Source: Mesorhizobium sp. AR02 (GTDB lineage: Bacteria > Pseudomonadota > Alphaproteobacteria > Rhizobiales > Rhizobiaceae). Taken from it: a stretch of DNA of 64,000 bases. The stretch spans positions 6,096,001-6,160,000 of the forward strand of contig NZ_CP080531.1 in assembly GCF_024746835.1 (NCBI RefSeq), written 5' to 3'. Below, piece after piece: positions 36,065 through 45,719 of this stretch. A program made the translations under genes and the position numbers. Positions within the stretch are counted from its first letter, which is position 1. Each line of letters starts with the position of its first letter. The notes under the pieces were generated by a model. That model saw nothing but the letters and a program-made list of their open reading frames with translations, made no database searches and had not been told where the DNA came from.

Positions 36065-37501
36065 TTAGAAGACTGGCCCCACGATTGTGAGCAAATTGTC
36101 GAATACGACACGCGCTTTCGATCGCGATTGAACTTCTTCGAGTGAAACGAGGGTTGAGCTTACAATATAGCTTTCTTGTCTTTCGCGAACCGCGCGCGAG
36201 ACGTCGTCTGAATAGAGAAGAATGTTATTCTCGAAATTCAGGTAAAGGCTCCTAAAGTCCATATTGGCAGAGCCGACAAGGGTAACGCTTCTGTCCACCA
36301 CCAATGTCTTCGCGTGGAGAAGCCCACCATGATACTCGCGCAGGGTGACGCCCGCCGCGAGCAGTTCAGCATAGTGCGCTCTGCTGATCGCGGCGACGAT
36401 CGCAGAGTCGTTTCGTGCGGGCAGGATGAGCGTTATGTCTACCCCGCGCCGGCCACAGGACAGTATGGCGGCGAGTAGCGGCAAATCGGGGACGAAATAA
36501 GGGGTGGAGATAACTGCTTCCCGCTCTGCGCTGTTAAGAAGCGCCACGAAGGCATCCGACATCGAGCCCTTCGGCGACATGGGACCAGTGCCAAATGCGA
36601 TTGCCGGAAAACCGTCAGATTTGACCGGGGGAAGTGGTGCATCCAATATGGCTGAGAGGTCCTCGCCATATTCGATGGTCCAATCGCTTGCGAAGAGAAA
36701 CTGGTTCTGACGGGCGACCGGGCCCTCGAATCGAAGCATGATGTCGACCCAAGGCGCAAACTTCGGCTCGATACGAAATTCCGGGTCTGCGCAATTCTGG
36801 CTTCCGCAATATGTGATCTGATTGTCTACGACGACGATCTTGCGGTGGTTGCGCAGGTCGGGCCGACTTATCGATTGCAGCGACATTCCTACCGACGACT
36901 TGAGCGAAACACATAACTTCGCTCCGCCCGCTTCCATCGCCGCCCAGTATTCGGAACGAATGAGATCACGTGAGCCGACAGCATCTACGACAACACGACA
37001 CACCACGCCCCGTGACGCTGCACGTTTCAACGCTTCAACGATTTTCAAGCCGCTATTGTCGGTGAGCCAGATGTAGAAGGAGATATGGATTGTCTCCTGA
37101 GCCTTGTCGAAGTCGGATACCATCGCATCGATGGCGCCGTTCGAATCCGCAGTGAGGGTCGCGTGATTGCCACCCACGACAGGACATCCGCTAATGTGCT
37201 CACAGGTCGCAAAAGCAGATCGAAATCGATCAGCCACGGTCGCAGAAGCGGAATTTGCTGCGATCGCGTGGGTCCACTCGTGTTTCTTGAACGCTCCATC
37301 TGCCTGTCGTCGAAATCGTCTTGCGATCCATGGCTCCCCGAAAAATAAATACAATATAACACCGAATACCGGTAAGAATAAAATTACAATAATCCAGGCT
37401 AGACGGGCGTTTGAATTTGTATAATTGTTGATAATCATTCCGACAATTGTCGAAAACTGAATTAGAATTAGTATAGATAGCCAAATCGAATAGTGCAACA
37501 T
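36065..37501 (-). CDS. cls: Cardiolipin synthase
   Basis: 478 residues. Two N-terminal membrane segments (LSILILIQFSTIVGMIINNY; AWIIVILFLPVFGVILYLFF) precede two phospholipase D domains with HKD motifs NHRKIVVVDNQITYCGSQN (near residue 220) and LHAKTLVVDRSVTLVGSANM (near 400). It joins two phosphatidylglycerol molecules to cardiolipin at the inner membrane. The G+C content is visibly lower than that of nearby core genes. A CDP-diacylglycerol pyrophosphatase gene lies 1.8 kb away in the same direction. Confidence 0.92.
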   Translation of the reverse strand: MLHYSIWLSILILIQFSTIVGMIINNYTNSNARLAWIIVILFLPVFGVILYLFFGEPWIARRFRRQADGAFKKHEWTHAIAANSASATVADRFRSAFATCEHISGCPVVGGNHATLTADSNGAIDAMVSDFDKAQETIHISFYIWLTDNSGLKIVEALKRAASRGVVCRVVVDAVGSRDLIRSEYWAAMEAGGAKLCVSLKSSVGMSLQSISRPDLRNHRKIVVVDNQITYCGSQNCADPEFRIEPKFAPWVDIMLRFEGPVARQNQFLFASDWTIEYGEDLSAILDAPLPPVKSDGFPAIAFGTGPMSPKGSMSDAFVALLNSAEREAVISTPYFVPDLPLLAAILSCGRRGVDITLILPARNDSAIVAAISRAHYAELLAAGVTLREYHGGLLHAKTLVVDRSVTLVGSANMDFRSLYLNFENNILLYSDDVSRAVRERQESYIVSSTLVSLEEVQSRSKARVVFDNLLTIVGPVF

Positions 37502-37763
37502 GATACTAATTTCCTCTTCCCGAGGCGCCCCGCAGAACGCCTCTCTTCGTCTTGGCGGACCTCCCCTGCGCCCGGTGCTGCGCGAATAGGGGTAACCTCC
37601 CTGGCACTATGCACTTTGGTTAGCTTAAGAGCTCGAGCGAGTTGTTGGGCTCCGCGCGTACGCGGTCAGCCAATCTGAATAGTGCGGCCTATACCATTTT
37701 GTTCAAAACGGTCGGAACGGCGCGTCGCACAAAACAAAGCCTTGGCATTCGGTGGTGGGACGA

Positions 37764-38905
37764 TCATTGGAACTCCGGGTCGAGACGGCGCATCGCATCG
37801 GCAAGGTCTTTCGTCAGCTTCACAAAGTCACTGTGGACATACCCCTCCTCGACAAGGCGGGACACAATATGGTCCGTAGCAAGGAAGCGATGATGGTACA
37901 GCCTTGGCCGCAGGATCGTCGCAAGGACGACCGACCGCCAGGTCTCGGACCTGACCGTAAAGCAGCCTGTTCCTCCGATCTCGATTGCGAGATGCTCGCG
38001 CACGCCGAGGGCGCGTAGCGCGGCAAGATCCTTGATACGGAGTTTCTGTTCGCCGGCGCTCCGGCGGGCTCGATCATATCCCTTGATCTTGCGCCTCGCG
38101 ATTGAGGTCAGTCGTTCGGCCGCAGCGTCGGCGTCCTGTCGTTCGCGGAAACGCATTTCCTCCACTGCGAGTTCGATCCTTGCGTTGAACAGCCAGGTCC
38201 GCGGCGCGGCCGACAGATCACGTATCCATTTGCGCAGCACATTCTCGTGCAGGTCCAGATCCCGAGCCGCCTGCGCGACCGCAACATCTCGTTCCTTCAC
38301 CAGCCTAACAGCCTCAAGCTTGAACTCGCGGCTGAACTCTCTTCTTTCCATGGGAAAGCTCCGGTTCCATCTTCAACACCTTAACTCGGTGTCCAGGAAA
38401 CCGGCAGCAGGCCAAATCTTTTCCTCTCCGCAGGGGTGGGTTACAGCGATCTCGACGAAGAGATCCAGATCTCCAACCTGGAGATGGAGGTCCGGTATCA
38501 CCTCGACATAGTCGCGGAATTCCAGCGTCGCACGATCGACGACGATCTCGCGCTCTTCGGCTATCAGGACACTTCATATCCGCCATGCGCGGCCAACTGG
38601 CGCGGAATGGTGAGCCGCAACTCGGATTGGACGATCTCCTTGCAAAGAAGATGAAGCGAGGTCTCCGGGCCGCCGCCGCAAGCAGGGCCGCGGTGAGCGA
38701 AGTGCGCCTTCAGGTCATCCTTTAGGTTTGCGACTAGTGCCGCCTTGCAGTGCGGGCAGATCAGACCGCAAGCCAGGCCGCGACTTGTCTTCGAGATGTG
38801 GATTAGCTTGCCAGTTTCGGGATCCCGGCCGTAGACAAGGCGCGCGCTGTCGCTGCCGAACTGCCGGCGGATCTCGGGTTCATCGTGGCCCTGATAGATC
38901 GACAT
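37764..38905 (-). pseudogene. CoiA-like competence protein gene, broken
   Basis: The 5' part (38905 down) has the CoiA-like zinc region GLICPHCKAALVANLKDDLK and AHFAHRGPACGGG. After a frameshift near 38566 it continues VVDRATLEFRDYVEVIPDLH and LFVEIAVTHPCGEEK. An IS3 fragment (38214-38394) interrupts it, and the 3' part resumes with RTWLFNARIELAVEEMRFRE and ends at 37764. CoiA proteins process DNA taken up in natural transformation or in related systems. Confidence 0.6.
38214..38394 (-). mobile_element. IS3-family remnant (orfA start)
   Basis: TGGACACCGAGTTAAGGTG at 38394 downward is an IS3-type left end, followed by the orfA start MERREFSREFKLEAVRLVKE and LHENVLRKWIRDL. It stops after 46 codons and fuses in frame to the CoiA-like C-terminal part. 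Confidence 0.65.
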
Positions 38906-38971
38906 TGGCGGACAATAGCAGGCGCGACATGAAACGATAACGCTTCGGCAGTGCGATCCCCCTTCCCGCAA

Positions 38972-39342
38972 TCATCGAAATCGCTGAGCAGGGATATTGA
39001 TCGAGTCGTTTCGCCATCGGGAATGAGTAGGTTGAAAGTCTTGTGCACAGTGTTAGCCTGCCGCGATTGAACGGGACGAGTCTAAAGGTGCTCGTTGCAG
39101 TTTTTTAGCTCGCTCGATTGATATGCTGCTGCGCCAGCTCGCCCATGGGCAGAGGCTGGACTGGACAGGTTGAGCTATATCCACCTACTTATGTGCGTGC
39201 CAACCTCCTGGAATTCACGCATAATTTTGCATTCCATGGTCCCCCGGCAGGCCCGCACCTGCATCGACACGAATGCATATGCGTCGGCGGGCTGACTTGC
39301 GGGCAACACTGCGTCAACTCTCTCGACGAGTGCCTCGCGCAT
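38972..39342. other. Non-coding stretch
   Basis: Short frames exist on both strands, but none shows a recognisable domain or a good ribosome site. It is probably the upstream region of the broken CoiA-like gene and the space before the convergent end of cdh. Confidence 0.35.
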
Positions 39343-40122
39343 TTAACGCAAGGTACATTCGTGATCTATGAGGTGCTCAGCTGCCGACCTGCCCCAATCA
39401 GCCAGGATGTAAAAGCCCGGCCTCGCATCGGCTAGTTCAGCGCCCACGACGACCACATTTAACCGATACATAGCGCGTCGCGCTTGCGGTAACCCGGCAG
39501 CAATGATGCCGATCACATTAGTGGTTTCCAAATCCGGCTTTTCCACTGCCTTGATCCAGTAGCGCTGGCCCATCAACGCCAGAGGAAACAGGTGCCAGGG
39601 TCCCTCTTTCTTCGGTCCATCCAAGGCAAGTTTCTTTTCAACCGGCGCCGCGAGGCAATCGATATGGATGTGGAACTGATCCTGGGACCGCTCAGTTCTA
39701 GAATTCACTGCCAGGGCAATGGCCGATCGTGGCAGATGACGTCCGAGTGTCGCTGAGACTTTGCTTCGCGCTTCCCATGCTCGATTCCAAAGTTGGGAAC
39801 TGTCCAAGGAACGGACGGAGGGGCTCTCTACGCCCGCAATAGGCGTAAGCGGGGTCAGCAGAAACTCAGTCCGGTATAGGGGCGATTTGATAAGCGCCGA
39901 CCCAGATACCCCTCGTCTGGGCAGGATCACGTCCTCACAGGGGAAGGCGACGCCAAAACGCACACTTGCAAGGACACAAATCTGCACAACCTGCCATAAC
40001 GCTTTGCGGTGCACGTAAGCATAGCCGACGGTAGTGGCGGACACAGTCACCAACAATGTCACTAGCGCCCGAAGAACCCTATACTTGGCGAAAAAGCCCC
40101 GCAAACGGCGTTCCCCCTCCAC
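39343..40122 (-). CDS. cdh: CDP-diacylglycerol pyrophosphatase
   Basis: 259 residues. An N-terminal membrane anchor (LRALVTLLVTVSATTVGYAY) is followed by the Cdh domain: ALWQVVQICVLASVRFGVAF, then PRSAIALAVNSRTERSQDQF and the HIT-like catalytic HIHIDCL. The order and spacing match Cdh of enterobacteria, which hydrolyses CDP-diacylglycerol to phosphatidate and CMP. A GTG at 40122 is the only plausible start. Together with cls it suggests a small phospholipid module. Confidence 0.85.
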   Translation of the reverse strand: MEGERRLRGFFAKYRVLRALVTLLVTVSATTVGYAYVHRKALWQVVQICVLASVRFGVAFPCEDVILPRRGVSGSALIKSPLYRTEFLLTPLTPIAGVESPSVRSLDSSQLWNRAWEARSKVSATLGRHLPRSAIALAVNSRTERSQDQFHIHIDCLAAPVEKKLALDGPKKEGPWHLFPLALMGQRYWIKAVEKPDLETTNVIGIIAAGLPQARRAMYRLNVVVVGAELADARPGFYILADWGRSAAEHLIDHECTLR

Positions 40123-40425
40123 ACAGTTTACCCAGGGTGGCGTGAGAATTTCGAAGGGTCTGGTTCAGGTCATCATACAAACGCAGGACGCGTTCTCGAC
40201 AGAGCAAGTTGATCTGCGCGCGGGTATGAGACACGCATTTCCGGAGAATTCGTCCGTTCCGAAAGCCAGTGCGCGCCTAGGCTTGCGCTTGCGGTTGCGA
40301 GTCGTTCGAGACACGGTCGAGATCATCGACCTGCCCCCATTTGGCGACCAACCCGAGCGGTGCCGCCGCCCATTGCGCTGATCTTGCTAAGTGCCTTTAC
40401 GCAAGCCACCACATCGGCGCCCGCC

Positions 40426-40585
40426 GATAGAGAGACGACGTCCGACAACGCCTCCGGGTTCGCGGGGTCAAACGTCCGGATGATCGTACTGCCGGCGTCC
40501 TTGAAGACGGCTTTATAGACGACGGCATCATCCAAATAGATGTCAGGGAAGCGTCCTGCTGCGTGTATGATGGTGGCGGTATGGA
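40426..40585. repeat. 160-bp direct repeat, copy 1
   Basis: Starts GATAGAGAGACGACGTCCGA and ends GTGGCGGTATGGA. The second copy is at 45720-45879 in the same orientation, about 90 percent identical by eye with compensating one-base gaps. Each copy ends just before the first gene of an operon. The minus strand of this copy has an open frame (PDIYLDDAVVYKAVFKDAGS) of unknown origin. Confidence 0.85.
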
Positions 40586-40596
40586 GGGAAGTAAAC

Positions 40597-41460
40597 TTGC
40601 AACGATCGGCGGCCTGTCCAATCTGCCGGACCAATGCCGGTCCGGTGGCGATGCGCGAAGGGGAGTATAGCGGCCGGCAGTGCTCGTGCGGTGTCATCTA
40701 TATCGATCCGTTTCCGGCCCATCCGGCGGACCCGGCGATCGATCATCACCACCGCGTCTACTATTCCGCGCCAGCGCGTGCGCGGGTCGGCTGGGTGAAG
40801 GCATTCACCCAGCGTGGACGACTGCTTGAGATTGGCTGCGGTGACGGCGAGTTCACCGCGGCTGCGATCCGGGCCGGTTTCACGGTCGAGGCGGTCGAGC
40901 CGTCAGACGAACGCGCCGCACGCGTCGAACGCGCGCTGGGTATCATGGTCGAGCGCGCGCTGATTGAGGACAGCCGTCTGCCCGAGGGGCGCTATGACAC
41001 CAGCTTCCATGTCGATCTGCTGAGCCACTTCCCCGATCCGGTGGCGGCGCTGAGGGCGATCGCGGCCAAGGTGGCGCCGGGCGGCACGATCTGCTTCGAG
41101 GTCGGGCTGTTTTCCAACCTGTCGCCCTTCTGGCAACGGCTTGCCGGGCGGCCGAACATGCCGACGCATCTGTGGTTCTTCGATGCGCCGGCGATCGAGC
41201 GGTTGCTGGACGCAGCCGGGCTGAAGCTGATCGCGATGCGGCGCTATCCGGTAGGGCTGTCGACCGCGCTCAGTACGGTGCTGGGCAGCCGGCGCGTAGC
41301 AGCGGCACCGGGGAGCCACGCCCCTCTAGCGAAGGGCTGGGCGAGCGCGCCTTATTACCGGCTGCACATGTTCCTGCGCTACAGGATTGGCAGGTGGCTC
41401 TCGATGGGCGGCCCGCAGACCGCGTTCGTCGCCGCACGGCACAAGACCGACAGCGCATGA
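40597..41460 (+). CDS. Methyltransferase with N-terminal zinc ribbon
   Basis: 287 residues from a TTG preceded by AGGGA; an ATG at 40567 inside the repeat is possible. A Cys4-type ribbon (CPICRTNAG...CSCGVIYIDPFP) leads to a class I SAM domain with LLEIGCGDGEFTAAAIRAGF and LLSHFPDPVAALRAIAAKVA. This layout is seen in C-methyltransferases acting on nucleotide-linked deoxysugars and in glycan-capping enzymes. First gene of a five-gene overlapping operon with very high G+C. Confidence 0.82.
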   Translation: MQRSAACPICRTNAGPVAMREGEYSGRQCSCGVIYIDPFPAHPADPAIDHHHRVYYSAPARARVGWVKAFTQRGRLLEIGCGDGEFTAAAIRAGFTVEAVEPSDERAARVERALGIMVERALIEDSRLPEGRYDTSFHVDLLSHFPDPVAALRAIAAKVAPGGTICFEVGLFSNLSPFWQRLAGRPNMPTHLWFFDAPAIERLLDAAGLKLIAMRRYPVGLSTALSTVLGSRRVAAAPGSHAPLAKGWASAPYYRLHMFLRYRIGRWLSMGGPQTAFVAARHKTDSA

Positions 41461-42654
41461 CGCGCAAAGCACGCCGCATCGTCGTCGTCGTCACCGCGCT
41501 GCCGCGCTGGATTTCCGATTTCAACCAGGTCAGCACCGCGCTGGCCGAGGCGGGTCACGCCGTGGAAGTGTGGTCGCCGGCCGACAACGGGCTCGCCATC
41601 GCCGGCTGGGATTCCAAGCCGGCGATCGATGCCGCACGCGATGCACTGGCGCCAGGCATCGCGACGCGGACCATGCCGTTCTCGCGCAATCGCGGGCGGC
41701 CGAGCCTATTCCGGCTGGCACGCGCCAGTTTGATGGCGGCGCGCGCGGCGCTTTTTAGTCCGGGCAGTGTGTTCATCCTGTGGTCGGCGCTGTCGATCAT
41801 GCTGGCCGGGCCGTGGGTCAGGCTCAGCAACCGGCATGCGGTCTGCCTGGTCACGGGACTCGGCTCGTCCTTCTCGGTGTCGCAGCGCAGCAGCCTGACG
41901 ACGCGGCTGATCTGCATTGGCTATCGCTTCGTCTTCGCTAGCAGGCGCGCGATCGTCATCGTCCACAATCACGAGGACAAGGCCGAACTGATCACGCGCA
42001 CCGGCGTCGCGGCGGATCGCGTGATCGTCACCGGCGGCTGCGGCGTCATGCCGGAGGACTTCCCCTACAAGGAAGCGCACGCGGTCGGCGCGCCGCCGAC
42101 GATACTCGTTCCCGGGCGATTGCTGCGCGACAAGGGCGTGCTGGACGCGGCCGCCGCGTCGGGCATCCTGTCCGAACGGGCCGTGGCGCATCGCATGTTG
42201 TTCACCTCGAACCCGATGAGCGGCCGCGCCGACGCGCTGACGGAAGCGGAACTGGCGCGGGCGCGCTCCTTATCCCGATGTGTCGTTCATCGGGTTCCAG
42301 CCGAGCATCACCGCGCTGTATGCCAGGGCGGACATCGCCTGCATCCCATCTTGGTATCGCGAGGGATTGCAGACCGCCTTGCTCGAATCCGCATCCTCGG
42401 GGTGCCCTATCGTCGCGTGCGACAATGTCGGGGTGCGCGATTTCCTTCGGCCCGAAATCGACGGATTGGTCGTGCCGCCGCACGCGCCGGCGCGGCTGGC
42501 CGACGCGCTGGAGCGGATGATCCGCGAACCCGGCCTCGCCGAGCGGCTGCGGACCGCCGCTTATGCCCGCTTCCTGTCCGGCTTCACTCGGCAGCACATG
42601 GTGGAGACGACACTGGCAGCGATGCGCGGCACCGGCATCGAGACGCCGCTATGA
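41457..42654 (+). pseudogene. GT4-type glycosyltransferase, frameshifted
   Basis: The ATG overlaps the previous stop (ATGA). The N-terminal half reads RIVVVVTALPRWISDFNQVS and, mid-protein, ILVPGRLLRDKGVLDAAAAS. Near 42270 the frame moves by one, then continues DVSFIGFQPSITALYARADI, IPSWYREGLQTALLESASSG with the family's EG/E donor-binding motif, to the stop at 42654. The two halves make one normal GT4 enzyme of about 399 residues. A true mutation or a sequencing error. Confidence 0.8.
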
Positions 42655-43568
42655 GCCGTGACGCATGGACCGGTCTGATCATGGCGGGCGGACAGGGCGA
42701 GCGCATGGCGCGCTCCGGCGTAGTCGGGCGCAAGCCGCTGGTCGAGGTCGGCGGGGTCAGCCTGCTCGAGCGCAACATCTGGATGATGGCGCGTGGCGGA
42801 TGCCGGCGCATCTTCGTCGCGCTGACCCGTGCTGATGCAACGCGTGAAGCGGACAGGATCGCCGATTTCGCCGCGCGCGCCGCCGGCATCGGCGTGGCAG
42901 TCGCGCCCTTGATCGAGGAGGTGCCGCAGGGCAATTTCGGCGCAGCGACGATGCTGTCGGGCCACGCCTGCGACGTGCTGGTGGTGTATGCCGACAATCT
43001 CACAACGCTCGATCTGGCGGCGCTGGCTGCCGCGCACCGTGCGTCCGGCGCGGCGATGACGCTGGCGGCGCATGACGAGCCGTTCCGCCTGCCCTATGGC
43101 GCGCTCGAGGTGGACGCGGACGATCCTGATCTGCTCACCGCCTATCGCGAGAAGCCGGTCTATCCGATCCTGGTCGGCAGCGGGCTGGCGGTGGTGACCG
43201 CTGCCGCGTTGAGCAGCTTGCCGCAGGGCACGCCGCTCGGCCTGGTCGATGCCGCCAACCGGTTGACGGCTGGTGGCGCGGCGGTGCGGCTTTATCGCCA
43301 CCAGGCTTCATGGATCGACGTCAATGACGCCGCCAAGCTAGCCGCCGCTGAAGCCTTGCTCTTGGGCGATGCCGCGTTCGACGCATGGTGGCCGAGGGAA
43401 GTCGCGCGCGAGATCCGGGTCGCGGGCGGCAAAGTACGCTATGTCTGCGACGTGATGACGGAAGCCGGCGTGCTGCGGGTCCATGTCGGCGCGGCGGGTA
43501 CGCTCAGCGGCGACGAGCTGCCAGAGCTGGTGCGCCGGCGCCTCGCCGCACGGGGGCAGGAGGCGTGA
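42651..43568 (+). CDS. Sugar-1-phosphate nucleotidyltransferase
   Basis: 305 residues. The signature GLIMAGGQGERMARSGVVGRKPLVEVGG with catalytic Arg and Lys opens the NTP-transferase fold; VLVVYADNLTTLDLAAL carries the metal-binding Asp, and SWIDVNDAAKLAAAEAL is the usual product-site end. A C-terminal extension of about 60 residues is unassigned. It would activate a sugar or cyclitol phosphate. Start and stop overlap neighbours by ATGA and GTGA. Confidence 0.85.
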   Translation: MSRDAWTGLIMAGGQGERMARSGVVGRKPLVEVGGVSLLERNIWMMARGGCRRIFVALTRADATREADRIADFAARAAGIGVAVAPLIEEVPQGNFGAATMLSGHACDVLVVYADNLTTLDLAALAAAHRASGAAMTLAAHDEPFRLPYGALEVDADDPDLLTAYREKPVYPILVGSGLAVVTAAALSSLPQGTPLGLVDAANRLTAGGAAVRLYRHQASWIDVNDAAKLAAAEALLLGDAAFDAWWPREVAREIRVAGGKVRYVCDVMTEAGVLRVHVGAAGTLSGDELPELVRRRLAARGQEA

Positions 43569-44443
43569 TCGGCATCAGCGGCGCGAACGGCTTTATCGGC
43601 CGGGCGGTGCTGCGCCGGATCGGCACGGATGCGTGCGTGGCGCATGCCGGCCCGGTCGATGGGGAAGCGGGGGCGATCGACATTTGCGACCAGCCGGCGC
43701 TGGAGGCGTTGTTCGCCGGGATCGACACGGTCGTCCATCTTGCCGGGCCCAGTGCCGTCGCGGCCTCGTTCGACGCGCCGGCGGCATTCGCCCGCGCGCA
43801 TGTGCTGGGCACGGCGACGTTGCTCGCCGCCGCCGAGCGGATCGGCGTGCGGCGCTTCGTCCATGTGTCGTCGGCCGAGGTCTATGGTCGCCCGGACACC
43901 GCGTGCGTATCGGAGAGCGCGCCGCTCCTGCCAGTCTCGCCTTATGGCGCGGCAAAGGCGGCGGCAGAGCAACTCGTCTCGGGTGCGGTGCGGCGAGGGG
44001 CGCTCGAGTCGGCAATCATTGTTCGGCCCTTCTCGGTCTACGGCCCGGGTATGCGCGCGAACGGGCTGGTCGGCCGGCTGGCGGCACAGGCGCGCCTGCG
44101 ACAGCCGATGCGCGTCTTCTCGGCCGATACGACGCGCGATTACCTGTATGTCGACGATCTGGCGCGGGGATTGCTGATGGCCGCCGCGCGCGACGAACCG
44201 GGCCTCCTGACGCTCAACATGGCCTCCGGCACCGGGACCGACGTCGCCGCGCTCGCCACCGCCTTCGCGAGGATCGGCGGCGGGCCTGATGAGCTGATCG
44301 TCGAGGGGCAGGGCGACCGATCGTGCGCGTTCGACATCGCGCATCTCGTCGCCGACGTGTCGCTAGCGCGCGAGACGCTTGGCTGGCGGGCGGAGGTCGC
44401 GCTGGCCGATGGCGTGCGCGATTGCCTGGGTGAGATGGCGTGA
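43565..44443 (+). CDS. NAD-dependent epimerase/dehydratase (extended SDR)
   Basis: 292 residues from a GTG overlapping the previous stop. The NAD site is IGISGANGFIGRAVLRR, the catalytic triad is in VHVSSAEVYG and PYGAAKAAAEQL, and RDYLYVDDLARGLLMAA is the sugar-binding strand. It probably epimerises or reduces an NDP-4-keto sugar. Confidence 0.85.
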   Translation: MIGISGANGFIGRAVLRRIGTDACVAHAGPVDGEAGAIDICDQPALEALFAGIDTVVHLAGPSAVAASFDAPAAFARAHVLGTATLLAAAERIGVRRFVHVSSAEVYGRPDTACVSESAPLLPVSPYGAAKAAAEQLVSGAVRRGALESAIIVRPFSVYGPGMRANGLVGRLAAQARLRQPMRVFSADTTRDYLYVDDLARGLLMAAARDEPGLLTLNMASGTGTDVAALATAFARIGGGPDELIVEGQGDRSCAFDIAHLVADVSLARETLGWRAEVALADGVRDCLGEMA

Positions 44444-45438
44444 CGCGGACGATCCTGGTCACCGGCGCGCAAGGGTTCATCGGCCGCTATCTGGTGCGCG
44501 CTTTGTGCGATCGCGGCGATTGCCGGGTGGTAGGCGTCGGGCGTTCGCCGGGCAATGCGACACACTTCACGCACCACATCCATCCCGGCGGTCCCGAGCG
44601 CGCCGCGCCGCTGCCAAATGCTCTGGTGCCCGACGCGCCGAATTATGCCTATGTCGCCACCGACCTGTCGGATGCGGCGGCAGCGGCGCGGCTGATCGCG
44701 GAAACGGCGCCTGACATCGTTTTCCATCTTGCGGGATCGCTTCGCGACGAACCGTTCGATCGGCTGGTGACCAACAACATTGTTGTCACGCGCCATCTCT
44801 GCGATGCGCTGGCGGCGCATGGTGCGGTGCTGGTGCTGGGATCCTCGGGCTCGATCTATGGCGAACTGGGCAGTGGGGGCCTGCCGCTGGTCGAGACTGG
44901 CGCGACCGAGCCAATCGACCTGTACGCCGCGACCAAGCGCACCAGCGAGGACATCGTGCGGATCGAAACGCGCGCGGGGAGGATCGATGGCCGCGTGGCG
45001 CGCATCTTCAACGTCGTTGGTCCGGGCCAGGAGGAGCGCCATGTCGCCGGCCGCATCGCCAGCCAGATCGCCGAGCTGAGGGAGGGGCGCCGTAATGGCA
45101 TCGCCCTCGGTCCGCTGACCGCGTGGCGCGACTTCATCGACGTGCGCGACGTGGCCAATGCGCTGGTCGCGATCGGCTTCGCCGGGGCCGGCGATATCTT
45201 CTATAACGTCGCCTCAGGGTGCGAGACGCAGATCGCCACCGTCTACTATCTGCTCGTCGCCGCGGCTGGGATTCCCGATCCCACGCGGACGCCATTGCCG
45301 GGGCGGGCAGTAGATATCGCGCGGCAGGTGGTCGATGTCAGCCGGTTGCGCGCGCTAGGCTGGCAGCCCCGTGTCGATCTTCCGAAGAGCCTGGGCGACG
45401 TGATACATTATTATCTCGAACTGGAGACCAAAGCGTGA
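44440..45438 (+). CDS. NAD-dependent epimerase/reductase, RMD/GMD-like
   Basis: 332 residues from a GTG overlapping the previous stop. ILVTGAQGFIGRYLVRALCD is the cofactor site, SSGSIYGELGSGGLPLVETG and LYAATKRTSEDIVRI carry the catalytic Ser, Tyr and Lys, and TAWRDFIDVRDVANALVAIG follows. It resembles GDP-4-keto-6-deoxymannose reductases. Last intact gene of the operon; a GTG at 45435 starts another frame that ends within 32 codons. Confidence 0.85.
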   Translation: MTRTILVTGAQGFIGRYLVRALCDRGDCRVVGVGRSPGNATHFTHHIHPGGPERAAPLPNALVPDAPNYAYVATDLSDAAAAARLIAETAPDIVFHLAGSLRDEPFDRLVTNNIVVTRHLCDALAAHGAVLVLGSSGSIYGELGSGGLPLVETGATEPIDLYAATKRTSEDIVRIETRAGRIDGRVARIFNVVGPGQEERHVAGRIASQIAELREGRRNGIALGPLTAWRDFIDVRDVANALVAIGFAGAGDIFYNVASGCETQIATVYYLLVAAAGIPDPTRTPLPGRAVDIARQVVDVSRLRALGWQPRVDLPKSLGDVIHYYLELETKA

Positions 45439-45469
45439 CGGAGGACACGCAGCGATCGCATGGCGCGCT

Positions 45470-45692
45470 GGGGCGATCGGTGAGGCAGTGGCCGATTCAC
45501 TTAACTTGCTCGACATTGGCCTGGTCGTGATCGGCGGTGCGCTCGCCCAGCATTTCCTACCGACGTTCGGCGCGCACGAAGCAGGCCGCGTTCGCCGAGA
45601 TCGCCGCCGATACCCAGATTGAGGTGGCCCGAGCCGGGGCCGATGGTGGGGCGTGAGCGGCGATGCTGTTCGCCGAAGCGGCCTGCTGACGG
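45470..45692 (+). pseudogene. ROK-family C-terminal remnant
   Basis: One frame reads AIGEAVADSLNLLDIGLVVI then GGALAQHFLPTF, the C-terminal strand-helix signature of ROK proteins. After a frame slip, FAEIAADTQIEVARAG and the ROK-like end AAMLFAEAA follow with an in-frame stop. It is not a copy of the intact ROK gene at 48671. It directly precedes repeat copy 2. Confidence 0.45.
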
Positions 45693-45719
45693 AGAGCGTG
45701 ATATGGCCGCGCCTTACCC

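Noticed and set aside
37764..38351. Calling this frame an IS3 transposase
   Set aside because: Only the first 46 residues are orfA; the rest is the C-terminal half of a CoiA-like protein.
40323..40697. Minus-strand 124-codon frame across repeat copy 1
   Set aside because: The second repeat copy breaks the frame by indels, and no domain is recognised, so coding is not supported.
41172..43568. A single 798-residue glycosyltransferase-nucleotidyltransferase fusion protein
   Set aside because: The middle 120 codons are out-of-frame noise; two separate genes with a frameshift in the first explain the sequence better.
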